A model generated the notes under the pieces. That model saw nothing but the letters and a program-made list of their open reading frames with translations. It did no database searches and was not told the DNA's origin. A DNA stretch of 44,427 bases from CAIQJJ01 sp964606085 (lineage in GTDB: Bacteria; Chloroflexota; Anaerolineae; Anaerolineales; UBA4823), in assembly GCA_964606085.1 (NCBI GenBank), contig CAZSFD010000042.1, positions 1 through 44,427 of the forward strand, in the 5' to 3' direction. The position numbers and the translations under genes are program-made. Positions 24,678-31,886 of this stretch are shown here, one piece after another (within the stretch, counting starts at the first letter, position 1; every line of letters begins with the position of its first letter).

Positions 24678-26990
24678 TCACAAAGGGATGGCTGCGCCGG
24701 GGGTGCAATCTACATCGCGGGTGAGCTGACCGAGCGGGCGCAGGGTGACGGTGAGCGGGGCGGGGGCGATGGCAAGCTGGCCGCCGGTGCGGGTGATGGA
24801 AAGCGTGTATTCTTTTTCGATCAGGGTCAGTGTTTTATCTGCCTCGCCGGGGTAGAGGTCGAGGGCGAGGTGGCTGGGCGCGCGGCCTTGCAGGTTTTGC
24901 GGGGCATGCAGGTAACGCGGGATGACCGCGCCCGCCCGCACAAAGACGGGGATGCGTTCGAGCGCGGCCTCGACCTCGTGGAAGCGCGGGCCGCTGAAGG
25001 TTTCGTCGCCTTCGAGGGCGTACCATGTGCCAGCGGGGAAGTAGACCATCCGGCGGCGTGCGCCAGCGTGCATCAACGGGGCCACCAGCAGGTCGGAGCC
25101 GAGCATGAACTGGTCGTCGAGGGCTATCGTGGCAGGATCATCCTGAAATTCGAGGTGCATGTGGCGCTGCAAGGGCAGGCCGGTTGCGTGGGCTTCGCTG
25201 GCGCAGGCCAGGAAGTAGGGAATCAGGCTGTAACGCAGGGTCACGTAATGCCGCGCCACGGCCAGGGCCGTCTCGCCATATTCCCACGGCTCGCGCGGCT
25301 GTGTGCCGTGGTAGCGCGCCAACGGCGAAAACAGGCCCAACTGCGTCCACCGGATGTACAGTTCAGGTGAGGGCTTCTCACCCACGAAGCCGCCCATATC
25401 GTGCGACCAGAAGGCCTCGCCGCCAAACCCCGCCGAGAGGCCGCCGCGCAGCGCCCCTTGCATCCCCTCCCAGGTGATCTGCGTATCGCCGGCCCATGTG
25501 CCGGGGTAACGCTGCGAGCCGATGTAACCCGCCCGCCGCCAGACAATACCCTCGCCGTGGACTTCCTGGGCCACTTCAAAGGCCGACTCGGCGTAAAGGT
25601 GCAGGAAGGGGCTGTGCATTTCCTTGCCGGTCTTGCCGTTGGCAAAGAGCGCTTCTTCGGCCACACGGTCGCCATAATCGGGCTTGAACACCGCGCCGCC
25701 CAGGCGCGCCAGTTTGCGCAGGTGGTCTTTCCACCATTCTTTGGCGGCGGGGTTGGTGAAATCTACCACGCCCACCGGTTCGCCAAATTCGAGGCGCGCC
25801 ACGCCGCCATCGGCAGTCTTGAGCATGTAGCCATTGGCTTTGGCCTCGTCGTAGATCGGGTGGCCTTCGGGCAGGTAGGGGTTGAGCCACAGGCAAATTT
25901 TCACGCCGTGGGCGGCGATCTCGGCGAAGGCTTCATCGGGCTGGCCCCAGCCATCGTAATTCCAGTCAAAATCGCAGGCGTCTACGCCGATCTTGTAGTA
26001 GTAGTGCGTTTTCATCCAGGCCGGGTCGAGATGCACCACATCCACGGGGATGCCCTCGGCGCGCAGGCGGGTGAGCACCTCGCACACCTGCTGGCGGCTG
26101 TGATAGGCGCAGCGGCTCATCCACAGGCCCAGCGCCCACTTCGGCGGGATAGCGGTCTTGCCGGTCAGGTCGGTGTACTTGCCGATCAGCCCTTTGAAGG
26201 TGGGTGCAAAAAAGAAAAAGGCATCCAGCCTGTCGGCTTCGGTCAGGGCCGCGCCAGCCGTGTACGAAAACGTGCCGACCTCCCAAAACGAGCGAAAGCC
26301 GCTGTGCAAGAACATGCCCCACCCCGCGCTGGATTGGATCATTGGGATGGATTTGTAGCTCATGTCGGTGGTGTTCGTCCCGGCGGTGTCGCAAGCCCAC
26401 ACGGTGGCGCGGGTGGAGGTCTTTTCGACCTTGTTCCACTTTTCGCCCAGGCCGAAGTGTGTCTCGCCGTTGTGGATGCGCCAGCTTACGAAGGCTTCTG
26501 CGCCTTTGGCCGGCGATTTGCGAAAGCCCAGCGCCCCGGTGACGTAGTTGCCGGCCACCTTTTCGTTTTCCAGTTCCAGCACCAGGCGGCCGGCGGCATC
26601 GAAGACCTTGAAGTTGAAGGGATTCTTATCGATCTGGATGCGATACCCATCCAACTGTAACACCAGGCTGGTTTCGTCTTCGGCAAAGGAAACCGCGCCA
26701 GCCGCGCTTTGCGGTACCAGCATGAAGCTGGTTTCCGCGGGAGCCGCCTCGCCCTGCCACAGGCGCAAACGCAGGCATCCTGCGGCAGGGGCGGTGATCA
26801 GCAGCGTGGCGGTCTCGCCAGAGCGCAGATGGGCGGTTGCCTGCAAGGCGCACTCGGCAAAACGGGCATCGCTCAGGCTTTCAACCGTGTCATAGGCGAA
26901 GCCCGGCTGGTAAAAGATGCGGTCGTCGCGCTGGTAGAGCGACTTTTCGGGCATGTACATCGAAGCGTAAGATTCGGCAGTATAGGTCAT
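24678..26990 (-). CDS. Alpha-xylosidase, glycoside hydrolase family 31 (YicI-like)
   Basis: A 770-residue enzyme without signal peptide. The N-terminal beta-sandwich domain is followed by the GH31 barrel: KWALGLWMSRCAYHSRQQV, VVHLDPAWMKTHYYYKIGVDACDFDWN, nucleophile Asp438 in FKPDYGDRVAEEALFANG, and acid/base Asp near 501 in TWAGDTQITWEG. The DYGDR form and the long WMSR...CDFDWN stretch match alpha-xylosidases such as YicI rather than alpha-glucosidases. These remove alpha-xylose from xyloglucan oligosaccharides. The start has AGGAAC upstream. It lies downstream of a secreted GH44 enzyme and a LacI regulator on the same strand, which suits a xyloglucan operon. Confidence 0.92.
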   Translation of the reverse strand: MTYTAESYASMYMPEKSLYQRDDRIFYQPGFAYDTVESLSDARFAECALQATAHLRSGETATLLITAPAAGCLRLRLWQGEAAPAETSFMLVPQSAAGAVSFAEDETSLVLQLDGYRIQIDKNPFNFKVFDAAGRLVLELENEKVAGNYVTGALGFRKSPAKGAEAFVSWRIHNGETHFGLGEKWNKVEKTSTRATVWACDTAGTNTTDMSYKSIPMIQSSAGWGMFLHSGFRSFWEVGTFSYTAGAALTEADRLDAFFFFAPTFKGLIGKYTDLTGKTAIPPKWALGLWMSRCAYHSRQQVCEVLTRLRAEGIPVDVVHLDPAWMKTHYYYKIGVDACDFDWNYDGWGQPDEAFAEIAAHGVKICLWLNPYLPEGHPIYDEAKANGYMLKTADGGVARLEFGEPVGVVDFTNPAAKEWWKDHLRKLARLGGAVFKPDYGDRVAEEALFANGKTGKEMHSPFLHLYAESAFEVAQEVHGEGIVWRRAGYIGSQRYPGTWAGDTQITWEGMQGALRGGLSAGFGGEAFWSHDMGGFVGEKPSPELYIRWTQLGLFSPLARYHGTQPREPWEYGETALAVARHYVTLRYSLIPYFLACASEAHATGLPLQRHMHLEFQDDPATIALDDQFMLGSDLLVAPLMHAGARRRMVYFPAGTWYALEGDETFSGPRFHEVEAALERIPVFVRAGAVIPRYLHAPQNLQGRAPSHLALDLYPGEADKTLTLIEKEYTLSITRTGGQLAIAPAPLTVTLRPLGQLTRDVDCTPGAAIPL

Positions 26991-27020
26991 GGGATTGTTC
27001 CTGGGGTGAAGAATATAAAA

Positions 27021-28730
27021 TCAGGGAGCAGCACGCAAAATAATGTGGACGGCCGTCAAAGGCGGGATGGTGTAGGTGAAGCGGTTCTCGCTGATTGCCG
27101 TTAATGCCTCCATTGGCGCGATTGCGGGGCCATCTGGCCCGAAGCCCCAGGCCTCGCCGCGGGTGTAGGCGGTATCGCTGGTGATGGCGAACTCGCCTTG
27201 CAGGGGTTGATCGAAGCTCTTGTTGAGCACGATCAGGTGCAGATCGCCGCCGTTTTCGTCAGCCAGGGCGGCGTAGATCGAACTGTTGACGGCGTCGCTG
27301 GTGTTTGCCAGGGTGTGCAGGCTGCCGAAGGTGCTGTTCTGCCCGTCGTAATTGCGATACAGCCGGTAGGCGGCGCTGTAATAATCGGTTACTTCGCCCA
27401 TCTGCCACTGCGAGGCGAAGTACACGCCATATTTGCCGAAAAGTCCCAGCGCATCCACCGTGGCGATGCCGCCGGAAACGTGGTCGCCGCCGCCGTAAGA
27501 CCATTCGGTGATCGCCAGTTTCGTGCCGGGGTAGTATTCATCCACGGCCTGCTGCAAGCGCGGCAAGAGCGGGAAGAACGTGCCGTTCCAGGTGGCCAGC
27601 CAGCTATCTTCTTCGTAGGAGGCGTCCCACAGCGTGCGCGGCGCCTGCATACGGGCCGCCTGCACCCCCGGCCCGCCCGATTCGCCAAAGACGATGCGTT
27701 TTCCATCGCCGCGCGCTTCGGGATACCAATGCACGTCCAGCACATCCAACAAGCGCACGCCCGCTGTGTCAGAAGCCTGGCGCATCTGGTCGAGGTAATA
27801 GTCTATGAACCAGGCGTAGCCGCCCGCATTGCGCAGCGTTCCCCAATCGGGGGCATCTTGCAGGGTGATGTAGGCCCACGCGCCGTAGAGCGCCGGGCCG
27901 AAAATCTCCGCCGCCGGGTCAACGGCCTTGACCGCCTGCGACAGCGCCGCCGAGCGTTCGACCAGTTCGGCGCAGGTGACGGGCTTGGGGTGCAGGTAGG
28001 GGTGGGTGGACGACCACAGGCCGGGTTCGTTATCGAGCGAGTAGCCGCGCACGCCGGTGGGCGTATCGGCTGCGCCAAACTGACTGACCAGGTAGGCCAC
28101 TTCTTCGTCCATGTAAACCGCGTCGTCATTCGGGTCGGGCGGGAAGGCGAAGGGCGCGCCTTTGGCGTAGAGCGCCGCAACCCAACGGTCGGATGGGGCG
28201 GTTTCGGCGAATAACACCTCGCCATCCTTATCCCGCGAGACATACCCGGCCAATTGCAGCGTGATCAGCGAATATGCCGCGCCCATCTCCAGCGTTTGCT
28301 GGTGGAAGGTGCGCACAATGCCGCCGGGCTGCAGGCAGTCGTCGGCGGAGGTGCCGGTGGCCAGGCAGAGCCAGTCGTCGTTGACGTGTTTCCAATCGCT
28401 GCCGGCGTTGGAGGCGTTGTTTTCCCAGTTGTAGCCGGTGGTGCGGTTGCCGCCCAGCCGCCGCGCCGTCCAGCCTTCATCGCCGGTCATGTCCTGGTTG
28501 GTGCCGTAAATGTACGGGCTGATCGGGGCGCGTTCCTGGTTGGTATCAATTTCGAAGCGCACTGCTCCAACCGGGGTAGCAGAAGGCAGGGGCGTAACTG
28601 TCGGGGCGATGGTGCTGGTGGCCGTCTGGCTGGGTGCTGGGGAGGGTGAGGTGGTTGCCGTGGGGGTGGGCTGCGCACTGCACGCCGCCAGCAATCCGGC
28701 CAGGGTGAGAAGACAAAGGGGTTTATACAT
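27021..28730 (-). CDS. Secreted GH44 endoglucanase/xyloglucanase lipoprotein
   Basis: A 569-residue lipoprotein: signal LCLLTLAGLLAAC with lipid Cys17, then a Pro/Thr/Ser linker to about residue 55. The catalytic domain carries GH44 hallmarks: SPYIYGTNQDMTGDEGW, RRLGGNRTTGYNWENNASNAGSDW, acid/base Glu235 in GYSLDNEPGLW, nucleophile Glu409 in LAITEWSYGGGDHV, and LDVLDVHWYPEA. GH44 enzymes cut beta-1,4-glucans and often xyloglucan. It would act on the cell surface and provide oligosaccharides for import, with the downstream GH31 trimming xylose inside. The start has GGAG 8 bases upstream and overlaps the stop of a relic reading frame (TAATG). Confidence 0.93.
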   Translation of the reverse strand: MYKPLCLLTLAGLLAACSAQPTPTATTSPSPAPSQTATSTIAPTVTPLPSATPVGAVRFEIDTNQERAPISPYIYGTNQDMTGDEGWTARRLGGNRTTGYNWENNASNAGSDWKHVNDDWLCLATGTSADDCLQPGGIVRTFHQQTLEMGAAYSLITLQLAGYVSRDKDGEVLFAETAPSDRWVAALYAKGAPFAFPPDPNDDAVYMDEEVAYLVSQFGAADTPTGVRGYSLDNEPGLWSSTHPYLHPKPVTCAELVERSAALSQAVKAVDPAAEIFGPALYGAWAYITLQDAPDWGTLRNAGGYAWFIDYYLDQMRQASDTAGVRLLDVLDVHWYPEARGDGKRIVFGESGGPGVQAARMQAPRTLWDASYEEDSWLATWNGTFFPLLPRLQQAVDEYYPGTKLAITEWSYGGGDHVSGGIATVDALGLFGKYGVYFASQWQMGEVTDYYSAAYRLYRNYDGQNSTFGSLHTLANTSDAVNSSIYAALADENGGDLHLIVLNKSFDQPLQGEFAITSDTAYTRGEAWGFGPDGPAIAPMEALTAISENRFTYTIPPLTAVHIILRAAP

Positions 28731-28816
28731 TACATTGGCTCCAGTCGGAAGTAATCTACGTCAATCCCACCGCTGCCCGTAGACAGACGGATGGTGACAT
28801 TGTCAAACAAGAGATC
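28730..28816 (-). pseudogene. C-terminal relic of a carbohydrate-binding-module-like domain
   Basis: Between the LacI stop and the GH44 start, a second frame on the minus strand reads NVTIRLSTGSGGIDVDYFRL, then EPM and TAA. Endings of the type 'G.I.LDYF.L' are typical of CBM6/CBM35-like beta-sandwiches in secreted glycosidases. Only the last 28 or so codons remain. Upstream they merge with the LacI gene in another frame, so the rest of the gene was deleted. Its stop overlaps the GH44 ATG. Assignment rests on a short segment. Confidence 0.45.
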
Positions 28817-29825
28817 GGGTGGATTTGCGCACCACCAGTTGCGGCGAAACGGTAATGGTTACCCTGGGCTGATCGAGGTGTTGAATCCGATCAACCAGTT
28901 GGCGCACGCCTAAAATCCCCATCCAGGCTTTTGGCACATTTACGGTGGTCAGGGCTGGGGTTATATCTTTGGCGGCGTCAATGTTATCAAAACCAACCAC
29001 GGAGATATGCTCAGGAACGGCCAGCCCCATCTCCCGAATTGCGTCCATGGCGCCGATGGCGACATCATCGCTGACGCCAAAAATGGCGGTGATATGCGGG
29101 TGACGCTGTAAAAGACGCTGGGCGGCCTGGTAGCCATCATTCCGTCCCAGCTTTCCATTTTCAATGTAGCTATCCGCAATACCGCGCTGGCGCAAAGCAT
29201 TCAAATAAGCATCGCGGCGCGCCAAAACCCCCGGATGAGATTGGTCATTGACACCGATTAAACCGATCTGGCGATGGCCTGCGTTGAGCAGGTATTCCAT
29301 CACCAGATTGGCGCCATCGGCATTATCTACCAGGACGTTATCGTAAGGAAAACCCGGGGCAAGGCCATCAATCAAAACAATCGGGATTTCCTTGCGCCGC
29401 TGGATCGCATCCACGTCGCGATCCATACAGGCACCCAGCAGCAGCAAACCATCCACGATGGAGTCATTCACCATGGGCGGCCAGGCCACCGGGCGATTGC
29501 GCTGATCCACTTCGACGATCCCCACCATCAAATTCAAGCCCCGCTGGTGGCATTCCAGTTCTACCCCTCGTTCAACGTGGGAATAAAACGAATTGATGGC
29601 TTGCCCCAGGCCGTAATCGTGCTTGGACAGCATCCCAATGACACCTATCGGGATGTCACTTTTCCCATTATCCAATTCTCTGAGCTGGTAGCCTGTGGCC
29701 AGCGCTGCATCAAGCACGCGCGCACGCGTATCTGCTGAAACGTTGGGGCGGTTATTCAATGCCTGTGATGCTGTGCTGATGGATACCCCGGCCATTTCGG
29801 CGACTTCGCGAAGGGTTGTTGGCAT
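28803..29825 (-). CDS. LacI-family transcriptional regulator
   Basis: A 340-residue repressor. The N-terminal HTH and hinge are clear (TLREVAEMAGVSISTASQALNNRPNVSADTRARVLDAALATGY). A periplasmic-binding-protein-like effector domain follows (IGVIGMLSKHDYGLGQAINSFYSHVERGVELECH, VLVDNADGANLVMEYLL, ISVVGFDNIDAAKDITPALTTV) and the end PQLVVRKSTRS is typical. It precedes the GH44 and GH31 genes on the same strand and probably represses them until a sugar derived from hemicellulose is bound. An AT-only inverted repeat just upstream of its own start may be its operator. Confidence 0.94.
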   Translation of the reverse strand: MPTTLREVAEMAGVSISTASQALNNRPNVSADTRARVLDAALATGYQLRELDNGKSDIPIGVIGMLSKHDYGLGQAINSFYSHVERGVELECHQRGLNLMVGIVEVDQRNRPVAWPPMVNDSIVDGLLLLGACMDRDVDAIQRRKEIPIVLIDGLAPGFPYDNVLVDNADGANLVMEYLLNAGHRQIGLIGVNDQSHPGVLARRDAYLNALRQRGIADSYIENGKLGRNDGYQAAQRLLQRHPHITAIFGVSDDVAIGAMDAIREMGLAVPEHISVVGFDNIDAAKDITPALTTVNVPKAWMGILGVRQLVDRIQHLDQPRVTITVSPQLVVRKSTRSLV

Positions 29826-29841
29826 GAGGAAGGTCTCTCTT

Positions 29842-29927
29842 TTTTATAAATACTAAAAATATTTATAAAAATAACATCTATATTTTTGTGAATGTTTTGA
29901 TTATAGTGAAAATAAGCCTTTTGTCAA
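29842..29927 (-). promoter_or_regulatory. Promoter and AT-only inverted repeat upstream of the LacI gene
   Basis: On the minus strand TTGACA (29927-29922) and TATAAT (29905-29900) are both exact consensus boxes with 16 bases between them. Downstream, TTTTATAAATA (29842-29852) and TATTTATAAAA (29860-29870) form a perfect 11-bp inverted repeat with a 7-base spacer, near the transcript start and 17 bases before the ATG. It could be an autoregulatory operator, although LacI operators usually have a central CG. Confidence 0.7.
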
Positions 29928-30011
29928 TCTCCCGTCGTCATGGGCCCAAGTTTTTCTTAAATCGTTCCGTTTGCAAAAATATGAAAAGCCTGTCATCGCT
30001 AATTTTCCGCC

Positions 30012-30041
30012 TTGACACACTTTGAACCATCGTGATAAACT
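30012..30041 (+). promoter_or_regulatory. Promoter of the leader ORF
   Basis: TTGACA at 30012-30017 with GATAAA (30034) or TAAACT (30036) as the -10 box. A further TATAAT lies at 30055-30060. It precedes a short ORF and two terminators. Confidence 0.5.
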
Positions 30042-30085
30042 CACGCCGTTCTAATATAATTCTAAGAAAGGACATGGTGCAGCCA

Positions 30086-30175
30086 ATGGCAAATTTCATC
30101 CTCAATAACATCGCTCTTCTGCGCATCGCCAATGTCGGCGGTGGTAATTTTGCCTTGTCGAAGTGCGCCTGTTGA
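30086..30175 (+). CDS. 29-residue leader-type small ORF
   Basis: Family not recognised. The frame from ATG at 30086 (or four codons earlier at 30074) encodes a peptide of 29 residues: NFILNNIALLRIANVGGG, then NFALSKCAC and TGA. AAGAAAGGA lies 13 bases before the second ATG and directly before the first. The small hydrophobic peptide ends in Cys-Ala-Cys. It sits between a promoter and two consecutive intrinsic terminators and 217 bases before an acetyltransferase gene, as expected for a leader peptide in an attenuation system. It could also be a free small-protein or sRNA gene. Confidence 0.45.
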   Translation: MANFILNNIALLRIANVGGGNFALSKCAC

Positions 30176-30205
30176 CCATTCGGTTACACGAAAAACTGTA
30201 ATCTC

Positions 30206-30238
30206 CGGCCACGGTGCGCTTCTGCCCGTGGCCGTTTT
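30206..30238 (+). terminator. First intrinsic terminator after the leader ORF
   Basis: CGGCCACGG (30206-30214) and CCGTGGCCG (30226-30234) form a perfect 9-bp stem followed by TTTTGTTT. Confidence 0.85.
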
Positions 30239-30257
30239 GTTTCCTGCTCGAATTGGG

Positions 30258-30292
30258 CCGGCCGCGGGTAATGTACCCAGGCCGGTTTTTTT
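30258..30292 (+). terminator. Second intrinsic terminator after the leader ORF
   Basis: CCGGCC...GGCCGG (30258-30263 with 30080-30085 numbering shifted to 30280-30285) encloses an inner GGGTA/TACCC stem around ATG and is followed by seven T. It lies 20 bases after the first terminator. Confidence 0.85.
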
Positions 30293-30300
30293 GTTTGTAC

Positions 30301-30360
30301 GAAATGCGTGATTCGTGAAACCGTGAAATGTAATTGACTTCACGCATCACGTTTCACGGC
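30301..30360. repeat. Palindromic repeat, family C
   Basis: ATGCGTGATTCGTGAAACCGTGAA pairs imperfectly with TTCACGCATCACGTTTCACGGC. Related copies occur at 36232, 39911 and 42713. It fills most of the gap between the tandem terminators and the first acetyltransferase. Confidence 0.75.
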
Positions 30361-30391
30361 TCAACCCGATAAATGATAAGGAACATCTGTT

Positions 30392-31039
30392 ATGGACATC
30401 ACCACCCCCCTCTACGAAGGGAAATTGATTCGCCTGGGCCCGATCGATCACGAGAAAGACCCGGCAGTTGAGTCGAAATGGACACATGACAGCGAATACT
30501 TGCGCCTGATAGCAGCCTGGCCATCGTGGCCGGAATCGCCGGAGCGCATCAAGAAAAAGTATGAGGCGCTCGAAAAGGCGGTGGAAGAAGAGAAGAACAT
30601 TTTCCATTTCACCATACGCTTGAAATCGGAGGATGCCGAGCAACATGATCGCCTGCTTGGTTTTGCCCGTATCTCGTGGGTGGAATGGTCGAATGGCACC
30701 GCTGAACTGCGCCTGGCTCTCCCCAACCCGGCGGACCGCCGCAAGGGCTTTGGTTCAGAGACGCTCGCGCTGCTGCTGCGCTTTGCCTTTGCTGAGTTGA
30801 ACCTGCACCACATCAGCGCTCGTGTGCCTGGCTATAACCATGCTGCGTTAGACTTTTTCCGAAAGTTTGGCTTTGTAGAAGAAGTGCGCCGCCGCCAGGC
30901 TTTGAAATTGGATGGGCAAGTGTGGGATGAGTTGTTTTTGGGACTGCTGCAAAGGGAATGGTTGCAGGTGGCAAATGGCAAATGGCAGGTTGAAGAGCCT
31001 GCCCTGAGTGTGGACTCTCGTCCGTCACCGAAGGGTTAG
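30392..31039 (+). CDS. GNAT N-acetyltransferase (RimJ/RimL-like) with a repeat-like tail
   Basis: A 215-residue GNAT enzyme. The N terminus is YEGKLIRLGPIDHEKD. The central strand is ISWVEWSNGTAELRLALPNPADRRKGFGSETLALLLRFAFAELNLHHISARV, which includes the acetyl-CoA pyrophosphate loop (Q/R-x-x-G-x-G/A, here RRKGFG). It then runs NHAALDFFRKFGFVEEVRRRQA. The fold normally ends near LGLLQREWL. The last 30 residues are extra and are encoded by repetitive DNA (GGCAAATGGCAAATGGCAGG), ending in TAG. It is the first gene after the leader region. The acceptor (protein N terminus, drug or polyamine) is unknown. Confidence 0.9.
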   Translation: MDITTPLYEGKLIRLGPIDHEKDPAVESKWTHDSEYLRLIAAWPSWPESPERIKKKYEALEKAVEEEKNIFHFTIRLKSEDAEQHDRLLGFARISWVEWSNGTAELRLALPNPADRRKGFGSETLALLLRFAFAELNLHHISARVPGYNHAALDFFRKFGFVEEVRRRQALKLDGQVWDELFLGLLQREWLQVANGKWQVEEPALSVDSRPSPKG

Positions 31040-31048
31040 GAGGTTGCC

Positions 31049-31618
31049 ATGAATATGAATTTATTTGAAGGAAAACTTGTCCGCTTGACCGCCGCAGACC
31101 CCAAGACGATGGCAGAAGTACGTGCCCGTTGGGGACGCAACTCGACCTTTGTGCGACTGCTCGATAGCAATGCATCGCCCCTGTGGTCGGAGAAGAAGAT
31201 CAAAGAATGGATCGAGAAAGACCTGGAGAAGGACCCCACCGAACCATCCTTTTACATCCGCACCATCACTGAAGATAAGCTGATTGGCTTTGTGGGTGCG
31301 TGGGGTCTGCGTTGGCCGCACGGCGACACGTTCTTCGGCATCGGCATCGGCGAGGAAGATTTTTGGGGCAAAGGTTACGGCACCGAGGCATTACAGCTCT
31401 TCTTGGGCTATGCTTTCCGCGAGATGAACCTGCGCCGTGTATCGTTGAACGTGTTTGGCTACAACCCGCGGGCCGTCCGTTCTTATGAAAAATGCGGCTT
31501 CAAAATCGAAGGCCGCGTGCGCGAGGCCATTTTGAAAGAAGGCCAACGTTGGGACATGATTTATATGGGAATCCTGCGAGAAGAATGGGAACTGCTCAAC
31601 CCCATGAGTACGCCCTGA
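31049..31618 (+). CDS. GNAT N-acetyltransferase (RimJ/RimL-like)
   Basis: A 189-residue GNAT enzyme that starts 10 bases after the previous gene, with TAGGAGG 6-7 bases before the ATG. Core motifs are DKLIGFVGAWGLRWPHGDTFFGIGIGEEDFWGKGYGTEALQLFLGYAFREMNLRRVSLNV, with GKGYGTEA as the acetyl-CoA loop, then NPRAVRSYEKCGFKIEGRVREAILKEGQRWDMIYMGIL. This matches RimJ/RimL-type or ribosomal-protein-serine acetyltransferase-like enzymes. Same strand and tight spacing suggest co-transcription with its neighbours. Confidence 0.92.
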   Translation: MNMNLFEGKLVRLTAADPKTMAEVRARWGRNSTFVRLLDSNASPLWSEKKIKEWIEKDLEKDPTEPSFYIRTITEDKLIGFVGAWGLRWPHGDTFFGIGIGEEDFWGKGYGTEALQLFLGYAFREMNLRRVSLNVFGYNPRAVRSYEKCGFKIEGRVREAILKEGQRWDMIYMGILREEWELLNPMSTP

Positions 31619-31661
31619 AGCTTCTCGCGAGGTGCTTCCCAGGAAAAAGCAAGGAAATACT

Positions 31662-31859
31662 ATGATCATCATCGAATTTGGTGGTAATACGCTGAGTGGT
31701 AGTTCTCAGGCAGATGCCACCCTTCAAAAACCTGAGAAGCCGGCAAACAACGATTCAATGAATCAGCGTTTGCACACGCCAACTACCGACAATCAAGAAA
31801 CCGCATCCCTTTTTGCGCCGCTGCGCAAGTGGATCGCTGAAAACCTGTGGAAAAACTAG
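31662..31859 (+). CDS. Small protein of unknown function in the acetyltransferase run
   Basis: Family not recognised. A 65-residue frame with AAGGAAA 4 bases before the ATG. It starts MIIIEFGGNTLSGSSQ, continues with a polar, Asn/Gln/Thr-rich middle (MNQRLHTPTTDNQETA), and ends FAPLRKWIAENLWKN, which could be a short amphipathic helix. No membrane helix, Cys motif or known domain is visible. It sits 44 bases after one acetyltransferase and 27 bases before another on the same strand. The good ribosome site and compact fit support a real gene. A role as a peptide substrate of the nearby acetyltransferases is possible but speculative. Confidence 0.55.
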   Translation: MIIIEFGGNTLSGSSQADATLQKPEKPANNDSMNQRLHTPTTDNQETASLFAPLRKWIAENLWKN

Positions 31860-31886
31860 GGCTTTCGACGCCCGGAGCAAAACATC

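Noticed and set aside
25401..26660. 419-codon plus-strand frame opposite the GH31 gene
   Set aside because: It has no ribosome site or motifs and is antisense to a well-defined alpha-xylosidase.
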